Shown piece after piece: positions 9,900 to 19,062 of a stretch of 64,000 bases of DNA (positions are counted from its first letter, which is position 1; the number at the start of each line of letters is the position of its first letter). Made by a program: the position numbers and the translations under genes. Where the stretch lies: NCBI RefSeq assembly GCF_039538005.1, contig NZ_BAABBO010000010.1, positions 124,001-188,000 on the forward strand. Reading direction: 5' to 3'. The DNA is from Allohahella marinimesophila (GTDB taxonomy: Bacteria; Pseudomonadota; Gammaproteobacteria; Pseudomonadales; Oleiphilaceae). Below the pieces are notes generated by a model, which was not told where the DNA came from, did not search any database, and worked only from the letters and a program-made list of their open reading frames with translations.

Positions 9900-10256
9900 A
9901 TTATCTCCTTTTTCTACCTTGAATAACGCGGCAATATTCGGCTATGCGCCACTTTGGACGATCGAATGTGCGCTTGCCGCTGGTACGTCCTTAATGTTCT
10001 CGAGCTGAAGAAAAGCAAAGAGCGTGCCGTTACCTCGAACCATAGGGTAATTCAGCCCACAAGTGCCCATGAGACGCGGCTTCCCGCCACTCTTCAGGAT
10101 CGTTACGTTGTTCGCCAACGTTTCCGATATCGGAGAATGCTACAAGCAGGAATGCAAGATTTGCAGGACCGGGTATGGTCCAATGAGGTGAGATATGACA
10201 ATGCAGGAAAGCCCCGACCGAATGGTCGGGGCTGGCATGAGGAAAAGCTTCAGGCT
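9900..10256 (-). other. Intergenic stretch, promoter of the SYLF gene plus protease 3' region
   Basis: 357 bases with no supportable gene. It holds the ribosome site and promoter region of the SYLF gene on the right flank of that gene, a 12-base palindrome TCCGATATCGGA at 10123-10134 of unknown meaning, and the terminator of the trypsin gene at 10210-10233. Open frames here are antisense extensions into the protease gene and lack coding character. Confidence 0.5.
10210..10233 (-). terminator. Hairpin terminator of the trypsin gene
   Basis: A perfect 10-bp stem AGCCCCGACC/GGTCGGGGCT with a 4-base loop lies 24 bases beyond the stop. Only a short TTT follows on the minus strand, so termination may be partial. 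Confidence 0.65.
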
Positions 10257-11726
10257 CTAGTTGGCAGCAGCTTCCAGCGCCAGGCCGCTATAGTTGCTGT
10301 AGCCACGAATACCGATATGCCAGGTACCCGCTGGTGGATTGGTGAAGCGGCATTGCTCTTCGTTGGCATTCTGGTTCGACCGGCAGTGGTAGGTGTTACT
10401 GGTCGGTCTGCTGCCAAAACGAACGTACAGATCAGCATCGCCTGCGCCTTCACCGGTGACCACGTCAAGTGCGCTGGCGCCCGACGCTACATCAATGGTG
10501 TAGTAGCGCCAGTAGCCAGCGTTTCCAGACAGATTCTGCTGGGACAGCGTGTCGCCACCAGAATCGCCGCCGGTGCCCCCGGCGGTATAGCTGGCCACGA
10601 GCTGCGCGCCGCTGAAGGCACTGTAGCCACGCACACTCACGTAATAGACGCCCGCTTTAGTGTTACCGAGTTCGGCTTCACTACAGCTTTCGTTGTTGCC
10701 GTCCTTGTAGGGCCGACAATCGTAGCTGCTGGTGGTGGGCTGGCTACCGTACTTGACGTAGAGATCCGCATCACCGCTGCCGCCCGAGAGCTTCACTGAC
10801 AGGTTATCAGCGCCAGCCGGGACCTTGACCTGGAAGATCTTTTCCTGATTCCTGCTACCAGCTACAGTCTGTGGCTCGCCGTTCTTGAGGACATTGTCAG
10901 ACGGCGGTGGGGGCGGTGTGCTCCCGGTATATTGGCCGATCCAGCTGGTGTACTGGGACACGCGCGTATATACACCTGGATAGTTAGGCCTTGCACAGCC
11001 GTTGCCGAAGGAGACGACGCCAACCTGATAGAACTGACCCTGATTCTGGAAAACCAGGGGGCCACCGCTGTCGCCTTGGCATGAATCTCGACCGCCTGAG
11101 GTATAGCCAGCACAGAGCATGTTCGAAGTGATGTTTCCGTAAGCCGAGTTGCAGCTACTATTACTCACCACTGGCACATCGACCTTGAGCAGATCCGCCG
11201 AGCCCGCGCCACCTTCTCGTGTGGCCCCCCAGCCAGTGACGGTCACCAGATCACCCTGACCTGCACCCTGTGAGGTCTCACTGGCATTGGCAAGGTTGAC
11301 CTTGTTTGCAGAAATCGTGACGGGCGATTGAAGACGCAGCAGCGCAATATCGTTGTCGCTCGTCCGATCGTTATAGCTCGGGTGCACGACGACCTGTGAA
11401 ACGGCGATACGCTGGCCACCGCTGGCATTGAGATCATTTCGCCCTACCAGCACACTCAGCCCATTGGTGGAGCCGTTTGGTACGCAGTGCGCTGCAGTGA
11501 GTATCCAATTGTCGGCAATGTAGCTGCCGCCGCAGAAATGGCCGCCATTGCGCTGCAATGACACGGTAAACCGGTAGGGGCCATCTTCAGCGGGGGTTCC
11601 ACCCACGATGTACATAATGACGTCATCCGTGCCAGGCGGAGCGACGGGTTGGTCAGCCTGCGCGGACGTGATGGTGCCTAAGCCAGCCAGTGTGAGACCG
11701 GCTAAAAAAGTCTTGGTCGTTTTCAA
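10257..11726 (-). CDS. Secreted trypsin-like serine protease (S1) with two PPC domains
   Basis: A 489-residue secreted protease. A signal peptide (about 1-24) and a short propeptide precede the activation site, with mature IVGG at Ile40. The catalytic triad is His80 (LTAAHC), Asp126 (DNDIALL) and Ser220 (GDSGGP). Asp214 at the base of the S1 pocket predicts cleavage after Arg or Lys. A proline-rich linker (STPPPPPS) leads to two bacterial pre-peptidase C-terminal (PPC) domains, about 290-375 and 400-489, each with GDADLYV and a cysteine pair. Such domains accompany type II secretion and are often trimmed after export. It is monocistronic; the 247 bases upstream hold no clear operator. Confidence 0.94.
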   Translation of the reverse strand: MKTTKTFLAGLTLAGLGTITSAQADQPVAPPGTDDVIMYIVGGTPAEDGPYRFTVSLQRNGGHFCGGSYIADNWILTAAHCVPNGSTNGLSVLVGRNDLNASGGQRIAVSQVVVHPSYNDRTSDNDIALLRLQSPVTISANKVNLANASETSQGAGQGDLVTVTGWGATREGGAGSADLLKVDVPVVSNSSCNSAYGNITSNMLCAGYTSGGRDSCQGDSGGPLVFQNQGQFYQVGVVSFGNGCARPNYPGVYTRVSQYTSWIGQYTGSTPPPPPSDNVLKNGEPQTVAGSRNQEKIFQVKVPAGADNLSVKLSGGSGDADLYVKYGSQPTTSSYDCRPYKDGNNESCSEAELGNTKAGVYYVSVRGYSAFSGAQLVASYTAGGTGGDSGGDTLSQQNLSGNAGYWRYYTIDVASGASALDVVTGEGAGDADLYVRFGSRPTSNTYHCRSNQNANEEQCRFTNPPAGTWHIGIRGYSNYSGLALEAAAN

Positions 11727-11973
11727 GAGTATTCCCTTCCCTTTTGGGGTTATGCGATGAACAGCAACGGCCGGATAAAGCCTTTCATCAGCGGAGTCAT
11801 TGGTGTTTATGATGTTGAACGCATCCTCACGGGAGCCGACCGACTCACTGACGCCCCGAAAATGACAGGATATTAATTTTCAGGATCAGGGACTTGTGCA
11901 AGTGATTTAGAGCACTTTGTCAAGGAATGTGAATCAGATCACCCCTGAATGGTTTTAATGGAGGGCAAGGCAA

Positions 11974-12516
11974 TCAGTGCAGGCGGATAGACCGTTTGAC
12001 AGCCGCAAAGTCGTCCAACGGCCGCAACTCGGGATCGAGCGAGCCGGTGAATCCAAACATGAATATCGCCTTTGAAGACTGGCAGATAAAGAGTTCGGAC
12101 ATGCAGAGAAAACGTTCATGGCGCTCATTGAGCACTGTCATGGCGCTCCTCATGTAGGCGCTGCGCACACCTGCGAAAAGCATCATGCCCAGGCGATCCA
12201 GAAGCTCGAAGTCCGGGAACGCGCCCTGAAGCTGGGGTATGGTCGCCTCTATGACGGCATCGAGACTGGGAAAGGCGCTCATGATGGAGACTGGTTTGAC
12301 GGTACACTGAACAATGGGCACCGCCGCCTGCGGATTGACCTGTGGGAGGTACATCGACAACAAGGGCTCGCTCGACTTGCCAAGGGTTTGAGCAAAACTG
12401 TCCGAAGTCGATGCTGCCGACATCTTCAATTTCTTCGCCCAGGCTCCAGGTAATAGAATCCAGCCCTCCGGGACGCCAATGCTGAACTGCAGAGGTGCAT
12501 TGTCAAACGTCTTCAT
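11974..12516 (-). CDS. Conserved hypothetical protein, possibly DcrB/PsbP-like fold
   Basis: A 180-residue protein without signal peptide or membrane segment. The opening pattern (small beta-strand, FSIGVPEGWILLPG, then alternating strands and the helix AFPSLDAVIEATIPQL) resembles DcrB/DUF1795-type domains, but I do not recognise a specific family and the match is only a guess. It starts two bases after the stop of the acetyltransferase gene, so the two are translationally linked and probably act in one process. No catalytic motif is apparent. Confidence 0.65.
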   Translation of the reverse strand: MKTFDNAPLQFSIGVPEGWILLPGAWAKKLKMSAASTSDSFAQTLGKSSEPLLSMYLPQVNPQAAVPIVQCTVKPVSIMSAFPSLDAVIEATIPQLQGAFPDFELLDRLGMMLFAGVRSAYMRSAMTVLNERHERFLCMSELFICQSSKAIFMFGFTGSLDPELRPLDDFAAVKRSIRLH

Positions 12517-12518
12517 GG

Positions 12519-13019
12519 CTATAGTTCCGTTTCGGCCTCAAGCCACTTGTACATCACGAGGGCGTCGACATAGCCTTTTGAGTGGTGACAAAAGGCCCCG
12601 GGAAGACGGCCTACTGTTGCAAAGCCAAGCTTGTGCCAGAGAAGCACAGCACCACCATTCGTTGAGGCGACAAAATTAAACTGCATCGCCTTGTAGCCCA
12701 GCTGGATGGCCACCTCCTGAGAGTGCTGACACATAGCCGTAGCGAGTCCCCGCCCCCTCGCAGCCGACGCCACCATGTAGCCGCAATTGCAGACATGATC
12801 GCCCGGACCCTGCTGGTTACTCTTGATATAATAGGTGCCCAATACGCGCCCATCCTCCTCGAAGACGAAGGTCTTTTGCGGGCTCGCCAGCCAGATGCTG
12901 AGTGCCTCAGATTTCGTGGTGTCTCGCCGATACGCGTAGGTCTCCCCAGCCGCGGCAATCTCGTGAAAGATCGGCCATATCTGCTCGATATCTGCTTCTG
13001 AAGCTTCTCTGATCTTCAT
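12519..13019 (-). CDS. GNAT family N-acetyltransferase
   Basis: A 166-residue acetyltransferase that would transfer an acetyl group from acetyl-CoA to an amine. The GNAT acetyl-CoA loop is visible as VASAARGRGLATAM, followed by the helix CQHSQEVAIQLGYKAMQFN and the NGGAVLLWHKLGF strand-helix. The start is set at ATG 13019, with GGAG six bases upstream, not at the longer in-frame start at 13049. It is the first gene of a two-gene operon with the 11974-12516 gene. A perfect 14-base palindrome lies 15 bases upstream of the start. Confidence 0.88.
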   Translation of the reverse strand: MKIREASEADIEQIWPIFHEIAAAGETYAYRRDTTKSEALSIWLASPQKTFVFEEDGRVLGTYYIKSNQQGPGDHVCNCGYMVASAARGRGLATAMCQHSQEVAIQLGYKAMQFNFVASTNGGAVLLWHKLGFATVGRLPGAFCHHSKGYVDALVMYKWLEAETEL

Positions 13020-13033
13020 TCCATCTCCAGGTC

Positions 13034-13047
13034 GACTGTATACAGTC
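13034..13047. promoter_or_regulatory. Perfect palindrome GACTGTATACAGTC upstream of the acetyltransferase operon
   Basis: A 14-base perfect inverted repeat lies between the divergent acetyltransferase (start 13019) and EAL-protein (start 13218) genes. The core TGTATACA resembles operators of GntR/HutC-type regulators. It is not a LexA box, because the CTG-CAG spacer is four bases, not ten. The cognate regulator is unknown. Confidence 0.45.
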
Positions 13048-13217
13048 ATGATAGCTTTTTACCGCGGGCAGCAGTCTCAATTCCTGGCAAATCCATACAA
13101 TGACGTGAAGTCGAAGTCTGGAGACTGGTTACGGTTTGGCCAGGAATTGTCTACACTAAAGAATCCCGTTTCAAATCTTGCCAATGACAGGGTTGGCAAG
13201 GTGCCGAGGCCCCCAAC

Positions 13218-15788
13218 TTGACCCTATCCCACGCGTTTCGTTTCGTTCTTGTCTTCATCATCTGGTGCGGCAGCCAGCCTGTGCTTGCCGAAACGGGCCC
13301 TATAACCGTCACCAGATCATTGCCTGTCGAAGCCCACTTCGAGTATCTGGTTGATCCCGAAGGAACGGCCGACCTGGAAGAGGTCCTGAAGCTGCCTGAA
13401 CACCAGTGGCAACTGGTGGAAAACGGCAATGCCACCTTTGGCATTTCAGATGAGTCCTACTGGCTACGCTTTTCTGTTCGTAACGAGACAGATTACAGGC
13501 GAGATCTGATTGCAGAGCTTGCCTACCCACTGCTGGATGATGTCGTCTTTCATGTATTTTCCGGCGAAGAACGCATCGACACCTTTGCCACCGGCGATAC
13601 TCGCCCCTTCGAGCCACGCCAGGTCGATCATCCGAATATGCTGTTGCGCTTCGTGCTTGCCTCCCACGAGACGAAAACCATCTATGTTCGGGTGCGCACG
13701 GATGGCTCTATGATCCTGCCTTTGAAAGTCTGGCGAGAGAATCAGTTTTTCGAAGCCGCTGCGAAGGAGCAGAAGCTTCACTTCTTCTTTTTTGGCTGTC
13801 TCACGATCATCATCATGATCAACATGGCCATATTCCTGAAGCTATGGGAACGGCTGTACCTGTTCTACGCGCTGGCCATCGCGGGCTACCTGCTCTTTTT
13901 CATTTCAATGCGCGGCTATGGGTTTCAGCATGACTATCCGCAGTCTCCGGTCCTGCACGGTCGCGCACTCTTGTTGTCGATGCCTTTTCTGGCGCTGTTT
14001 TCGGTCCTGTTCTGTCGGGAGTTTCTGAAGACGAAGACTCATAGTCCCAGGCTCGACTTCGCCCTCAAGGCAATGATCTGTTTTGAAGTAGTCAATTTAC
14101 TGGCTGCTTTTTTCATGAGCTACAACGTAGCGGTGAAGCTTTCGGCCCTTTCCTCCTTCGTGTTTTTTTCACTGCTGTTTGTGGCCGGGCCCATCACCTG
14201 GGCTGCGGGTCTGCGGGCTGGCATGTTCTTTACTATCGCCTGGACACCGCTGACGGTGGGCGTGCTGGCCACTGCTGGTAGGAGCATGGGATTCTTCCCT
14301 GAAAACTTTCTCACGCAATATGCCATGCAGATCGGCTCAGGGCTGGAAGCCTTCATCCTGACACTTGCCTTGGCCGACCGACTTCACAGGGAACGTGAAG
14401 ACAAAATTGAAGCGCAGGCTGATCGTCTGCGTATGGAAATATCCCGCCATGAGGCCCAGACGAAGCTCACCGACGCAATGATGCACGACCCGGTGACGCG
14501 CCTGCCTAACCGTAACCGCTTCGAATGGGTGATCAACCAGCAATTGCGGTTGAACCCCGAGGGCCATTATATGGTCGGCGTGGCTCGCGTCACGCGGATG
14601 GAAGAGATCAACAGAACACTCGATCTTGCTCGGAGCGAGCGGCTGATTCAGGACATTGCACTGCAAATGAAGTCCCTGGCCGGGAAGCTCCCCTATGTAC
14701 AGAGTGTGCGTGATGACATGGGTCGGATTGAACGGGTCTATCAGATCTCTGGAGACACCTTCGGCTTGCTGTTGGATGCAGGTAAGGTCGGGGACAATTT
14801 CGAAGGGCTTGAACTGGCGCTCAGACAGCTGTCGGAACCGGTACTGCTGGACAATCTCGCCATTGAACTGCATCCGAAATTCGGTGCGGCCACCTACCCC
14901 ATGCACGGTGACCATGCCGCGATGCTGATTCGAAATGCTCATGTCGGCATGGAGATAGCGCCGCGAGACAAGCGAGCTGTCGGCTTTTACTCACGCAATT
15001 ACGATATCTATAGTGAAAGTCGTCTGACGCTGATGTCGGATCTCAGGGAGGCCTTACACAACAGCACTACGGCCATTCACTACCAGCCCAAGCTCTGTCT
15101 CATCAACGATGAGATAGTAGGGCTCGAAGCCCTGATCCGCTGGCACCACCCCGAGCGTGGCTGGGTTTTTCCGGTCGACTTCATTCCGCTGGCTGAAGAC
15201 ACCGGCGTCATTACCCAGCTGACCCGCTGGGTGTTTGAAAACAGCATCAGGGAACTCGACAGCATTCTCACAGACTATCCTCAGCTCGAAATATCGATCA
15301 ATATCTCCGCTCGTGACCTGGTGTCCGGCGATTTAAGGGAATTGATCGAACCCATGCTCGCCCGAATCGAGCCAGGTCGCCTGACGCTTGAGCTTACGGA
15401 AACTGCCGCCATGGAAGATCCGGAAAAGGGCCTGATCGCCTTGAAGGCGCTCGCAGATTTGGGCTTGAAAGTGTCTATAGACGACTTCGGCAGCGGTTAT
15501 TCATCCCTGTCCTATCTCAAACGCCTGCCGGCCACGGAGATCAAACTCGACAGATCGCTTATTACAGATATCTGCACCAGTGAGAGCTCCAGAGTCATCG
15601 TTGCGACCGCCATAAATATGGCTCATGGCCTTGGCTATCGCCTGGTAGCCGAAGGCGTCGAGAACGAGGAAACCGGACGTCTGCTCAAGACGATGGGCTG
15701 CGATCGGCTACAGGGATTCTGGCTCTGTCATCCTCTTCCCGTGGAAAAGCTCAAGCTCTGGCTTGCGGAGCATCGCTCCGCTTTCTAG
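13218..15788 (+). CDS. Membrane cyclic-di-GMP phosphodiesterase: 7TMR-DISM, degenerate GGDEF, EAL
   Basis: An 856-residue inner-membrane signalling protein. A signal peptide (to about residue 24) is followed by a periplasmic 7TMR-DISMED2-type sensor domain, seven membrane segments (about 185-400), then a GGDEF and an EAL domain. The GGDEF signature reads SGDTF, so cyclase activity is not expected. The EAL domain keeps GLEALIRW, NISARDL, LELTET, DDFGSGYSSL and VAEGVEN, so c-di-GMP hydrolysis is likely. The start is a TTG preceded by only a weak ribosome site. The gene's 3' end overlaps the convergent DUF2784 gene by 38 bases. Confidence 0.92.
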   Translation: MTLSHAFRFVLVFIIWCGSQPVLAETGPITVTRSLPVEAHFEYLVDPEGTADLEEVLKLPEHQWQLVENGNATFGISDESYWLRFSVRNETDYRRDLIAELAYPLLDDVVFHVFSGEERIDTFATGDTRPFEPRQVDHPNMLLRFVLASHETKTIYVRVRTDGSMILPLKVWRENQFFEAAAKEQKLHFFFFGCLTIIIMINMAIFLKLWERLYLFYALAIAGYLLFFISMRGYGFQHDYPQSPVLHGRALLLSMPFLALFSVLFCREFLKTKTHSPRLDFALKAMICFEVVNLLAAFFMSYNVAVKLSALSSFVFFSLLFVAGPITWAAGLRAGMFFTIAWTPLTVGVLATAGRSMGFFPENFLTQYAMQIGSGLEAFILTLALADRLHREREDKIEAQADRLRMEISRHEAQTKLTDAMMHDPVTRLPNRNRFEWVINQQLRLNPEGHYMVGVARVTRMEEINRTLDLARSERLIQDIALQMKSLAGKLPYVQSVRDDMGRIERVYQISGDTFGLLLDAGKVGDNFEGLELALRQLSEPVLLDNLAIELHPKFGAATYPMHGDHAAMLIRNAHVGMEIAPRDKRAVGFYSRNYDIYSESRLTLMSDLREALHNSTTAIHYQPKLCLINDEIVGLEALIRWHHPERGWVFPVDFIPLAEDTGVITQLTRWVFENSIRELDSILTDYPQLEISINISARDLVSGDLRELIEPMLARIEPGRLTLELTETAAMEDPEKGLIALKALADLGLKVSIDDFGSGYSSLSYLKRLPATEIKLDRSLITDICTSESSRVIVATAINMAHGLGYRLVAEGVENEETGRLLKTMGCDRLQGFWLCHPLPVEKLKLWLAEHRSAF

Positions 15789-16173
15789 GCGGCACCAGCC
15801 ACCAGCTCAACACTACCAATACCCCGAAAATCGTATAGCAGGCTATGAAGACCCAGGCGGGTGCTTGATAGTAGAGGAGTTCACTCAGCCAATGGGCAAT
15901 AAATGAGCCTTCGTAACTGTACTCACCTGCCTTGGCCCGAAGTTGCATTTCCCAGACTGTGAGCGGACATATGACGCCCAGCCATGCCTGAATTACCACG
16001 ATGCCGATGCCAGCAAGATGCGCGCCCCTGAACCAGAGGTTCCGAACCCATGGCCATGACATGAACTTGCCGATAAATATCAGGACTAAACCGATCACGA
16101 CAAAGGCCACGAACAACACGTGCAAAAGAAGCATTGCGTCTGCTGCGTAGGCGTAGAGAGCCTTGGAGATCAT
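15751..16173 (-). CDS. DUF2784 family membrane protein
   Basis: A 140-residue inner-membrane protein with about four hydrophobic segments, of the DUF2784 family. Family marks are the LLLHVLFVAFVV opening and the conserved CPLTVWEMQLR stretch. No function is known. It lies downstream of the phosphatase/kinase fusion on the same strand with a 19-base gap, so the two may be co-transcribed. Its last 38 bases are antisense to the end of the EAL gene. Confidence 0.85.
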   Translation of the reverse strand: MISKALYAYAADAMLLLHVLFVAFVVIGLVLIFIGKFMSWPWVRNLWFRGAHLAGIGIVVIQAWLGVICPLTVWEMQLRAKAGEYSYEGSFIAHWLSELLYYQAPAWVFIACYTIFGVLVVLSWWLVPPRKRSDAPQARA

Positions 16174-16192
16174 GCAAACATCCGAATTGGCG

Positions 16193-17932
16193 TCAGAGCG
16201 TTCCCTGCCAGACTACCACGCAAAGTAGAATGAACGAGACCCCCTGCCAGAATAGTGTCGGATTTCGCTCAATAAGCGGAGCCCGGGTCTGGCTGAGATA
16301 CCTTGGATTGGGATGCCTGAGCTCGTAAATGAACTCCGCAGCTTCGGAATACCTTTTCATCGGATCGATATGCACAGCCTTGCTGATGGCGAAGTCGAGC
16401 CAGCCAGGAATAGCATTGTCCATGGTTGTCAACGATCGATACCTCAGACCTTGCTGCTCCCGAGCAGTGCTGGTTCGCGACACAGAGACGCCATAGGGCA
16501 ATTCTCCTGACAGCATCTGGTAAGTCATCACTCCGAGTGAAAACACATCTGACCGACTGGTGCCAGCATAACCGAGGAAATACTCAGGCGCCGTGTATTG
16601 CGCGGTCCCGACGAGCGCTTCGTTCTTGCTCACGATTTCGGAAATCCCAGCCACCTTGGTGGCTCCAAAATCAATGATCTTGACTGTGCCAGCGGCATCT
16701 ATCATCACATTATGGGGCCGCAGATCCTGATGCACCATTTCCTGTCGATGAAAGGCTTGCAGACCTTTGGCAATCTGATCGACGATATCCCGGACTTCGT
16801 CAATGGAAGGCGCTGGATTGTCGATCATCCACTGCGCCAGGGTCTTGCCGTCCAGATACTCAGTGACGGTGTACAGATAGTGTCGTTTACGCTGAGGTTC
16901 GATTGCTTTCAGCACATGTGCATTATTGATACGCTTGGCTATCCACTCTTCCATGAAGAAGTTTTCGAGATAGGCTTCGTTACTGCGCATCTCCGCCGAT
17001 GGTGTCTTGATCACGACCGTCTCGCCGGTTTCGGTGTCCTCAGCCAGAAAGACATGACTGCGGCTGCTGATATAGATCTCTCGCAGAATTTCATACCCGT
17101 CAAAGAGCATTCTCGCCGATAGCGGTGGAGGCGCTGGCAGAAGGTTTGCCTGTTGATGCACTTCGTTCAGGTCACGATCGGGCAGTTGGTCGACTCGTAC
17201 AATCTGCAGCGTCAGGTTATCGTCGCTGCCAGCATCGTAAGCAGCCTGCACAAGGCGTTCGGCGACTTCTGCGAGGCGGACGTCGGCAACTCCAGATTCG
17301 GTGGACTCATTCTGCACTATCGCTTCGGCAATGGTCCTTTCATTGAGGTATTCAAAGATGCCGTCGGTCGCCAAAATATAGATGTCGCCGGTTTCAATGG
17401 CATGAGATCGATAGTCGATCTCGAGATCATCATGAATTCCCAGGCCTCGGGTCAGGTAGCTCGTCTCCTCGGAAATGATACGGCGATGATCGGTCGTCAA
17501 CTGTTCGAGACGACTGCCAACGAGCCGATAAATTCTTGAGTCGCCGCTGTGAAAGAGATGGGCAGTATTCGATTTGAAGATGATGGCACTGAAGGTGCAG
17601 ATATAGCCCTTGTCCATATTGTAGCGATAGGGACCGTTACGGGTTTGCGAGTACAGCCAAGAATTGGTGGCCTTCAGCACGCGCTGAGCCGAGGTCTTCA
17701 CTGACCATGAGTCAGAGGTGCAGTAGTAATCTGAAAGGAAGCCCTTGATAGCCGTCTCACTGGCTATCTGGCTCACATCACTGCTGCTGATTCCGTCGGC
17801 AATTGCGACTGCAATACCCTTCGTCGACAGCAGTGGCTCCTTCGGTATGAGTAGGCCATGGAAATCCTGATTGACAGGTTTTCGCCCAGCACTACTGCAG
17901 TGGCCCACAGACACCGATAAATGTTTCTTCAT
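16193..17932 (-). CDS. PP2C phosphatase / serine-threonine kinase fusion protein
   Basis: A 579-residue protein that pairs a PPM (PP2C) phosphatase with a Hanks-type kinase. The N-terminal phosphatase carries NQDFHG, AIADGISSS, FHSGDSRIYRL, ATDGIFEYL and GSDDNLTLQI, with the metal-binding aspartates present. The kinase (about 265-540) has VVIKTP (ATP lysine), HQDLRPHN (HRD variant), IDFGATK and APEYF. A single C-terminal hydrophobic segment (about 560-578) would anchor it in the membrane. This fusion is commonly found beside nitrate or nitrite transport genes, and here it follows a FocA/NirC channel. The ATG at 17932 comes immediately after the T-run of a terminator, a strange leader discussed separately. 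Confidence 0.9.
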   Translation of the reverse strand: MKKHLSVSVGHCSSAGRKPVNQDFHGLLIPKEPLLSTKGIAVAIADGISSSDVSQIASETAIKGFLSDYYCTSDSWSVKTSAQRVLKATNSWLYSQTRNGPYRYNMDKGYICTFSAIIFKSNTAHLFHSGDSRIYRLVGSRLEQLTTDHRRIISEETSYLTRGLGIHDDLEIDYRSHAIETGDIYILATDGIFEYLNERTIAEAIVQNESTESGVADVRLAEVAERLVQAAYDAGSDDNLTLQIVRVDQLPDRDLNEVHQQANLLPAPPPLSARMLFDGYEILREIYISSRSHVFLAEDTETGETVVIKTPSAEMRSNEAYLENFFMEEWIAKRINNAHVLKAIEPQRKRHYLYTVTEYLDGKTLAQWMIDNPAPSIDEVRDIVDQIAKGLQAFHRQEMVHQDLRPHNVMIDAAGTVKIIDFGATKVAGISEIVSKNEALVGTAQYTAPEYFLGYAGTSRSDVFSLGVMTYQMLSGELPYGVSVSRTSTAREQQGLRYRSLTTMDNAIPGWLDFAISKAVHIDPMKRYSEAAEFIYELRHPNPRYLSQTRAPLIERNPTLFWQGVSFILLCVVVWQGTL

Positions 17933-17936
17933 ACGC

Positions 17937-17967
17937 AAAAAATCCCCGCCTTCTCAGGCTGGGGATT
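17937..17967 (-). terminator. Terminator or attenuator between the FocA/NirC gene and the phosphatase/kinase gene
   Basis: AATCCCC plus GCCT (17941-17951) pair with AGGC plus GGGGATT (17956-17967, one bulged T) around a 4-base loop. On the minus strand six U follow (17942-17937), and the ATG of the kinase fusion begins five bases later. The only Shine-Dalgarno-like bases for that ATG are inside the stem. Confidence 0.75.
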
Positions 17968-17990
17968 CCTTGTCATGGCAGATTGGCTGC

Positions 17991-18839
17991 CTATGATACC
18001 AGTCGGCCTTCTGTTGCGATCTTGGCAGCGCGACGCTCAGGGTTGGTTCTCACGTGAGTCCAGTAGATGGGCAAACCCACCAGCAGCAGACCACCAAACA
18101 GGTTGCCCAGTACAGTCGGGATCTCATTCCAGACGAAGTAGTCCACGATGGTGAACTCACCACCCATGATCATCGAAAATGGGAACAGGAACATATTGAC
18201 GATGGAGTGTTCAAAGCCCATGAAAAAGAAGAGCATGACCGGCATCCACATGGCGACGATCTTGCCAGTAGCCGAGGTTGAGATCATCGCGCCAACGACA
18301 CCCATAGAGACCATCCAGTTACACAACATGCCGCGGATGAAAATCGTGAACCAACCAGCAGCACCGTGCTCTTGATAGCCAAGGGTTCTGGACTCACCAA
18401 TACTGCTGACTTTCGCTGCGAGCGCGCCACCGTCAGTGTTGTAGCCGTAGGTCAGGATGAAAGAAGCGAAGAAGGCGACAGTGAGCGCGCCCCCAAAATT
18501 GCCAAGGAATACAAGGCCCCAGTTTCTCATCAGTTGACTCGGCGTACAGCCTGGACGCTTGTCCAGCAGTGCGAGTGGCACCAGGGTGAACACACCGGTG
18601 AGCAGATCGAATTTCATCAGGTACAGCATGATGAAACCAACCGGGAACAACATGGACCCGACGAGCAAACTGCCCGTTTGGACGATGACCGTGATGGCGA
18701 AGAAGGCTGCCAAGCCAAGGATGGCACCGGCCATGAATGCCCGAACCAGGGTGTCCTTGGTAGACATGAACAACTTCTGCTCCCCGGCATCGACCATCTT
18801 GGTCGCAAATTCATTGGGTTCTATATAGGCCATAATCAT
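17991..18839 (-). CDS. Formate/nitrite transporter family (FocA/NirC) channel
   Basis: A 282-residue pentameric-type channel subunit with six membrane segments, of the FNT family that passes formate, nitrite or hydrosulfide. Family motifs are PNEFATKMVDAG near the N-terminus, NWGLVFLGNFGGAL, CNWMVSMGV and GFEHSIVNMFLFP, the last containing the central-pore histidine. The longest frame starts at 18890, but AGAG precedes ATG 18839 at proper distance. The neighbouring phosphatase/kinase suggests a nitrite role in nitrogen assimilation, yet no nitrate or nitrite reductase is in the window. A terminator-like hairpin follows. Confidence 0.9.
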   Translation of the reverse strand: MIMAYIEPNEFATKMVDAGEQKLFMSTKDTLVRAFMAGAILGLAAFFAITVIVQTGSLLVGSMLFPVGFIMLYLMKFDLLTGVFTLVPLALLDKRPGCTPSQLMRNWGLVFLGNFGGALTVAFFASFILTYGYNTDGGALAAKVSSIGESRTLGYQEHGAAGWFTIFIRGMLCNWMVSMGVVGAMISTSATGKIVAMWMPVMLFFFMGFEHSIVNMFLFPFSMIMGGEFTIVDYFVWNEIPTVLGNLFGGLLLVGLPIYWTHVRTNPERRAAKIATEGRLVS

Positions 18840-19062
18840 GTTCTCTGTGGATTGATGAAAGCGGTATGTCCGGGGAAAAGCATCAGACATTCCGTAAAAT
18901 CGTCAACCATTTGAAAACAATGACTTACCCAAATCCCACTTGATTCAAAAGCTCTGCGACACTGGCGGTTCGCACCGCAATAGTGCATGCCACCGCCGAA
19001 GAGCCGTGCTCTTTTGGTGCAGAATTACGAACCTGCACCGCAAACGCAGCCCCCGACGTTCC

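Noticed and set aside
9954..10799. Long plus-strand open frame over the 3' part of the trypsin gene
   Set aside because: Low-complexity translation antisense to a clear protease; no ribosome site and no domain.
13036..13045. Second LexA box (CTGTATACAG)
   Set aside because: The spacer between CTG and CAG is four bases, not ten.
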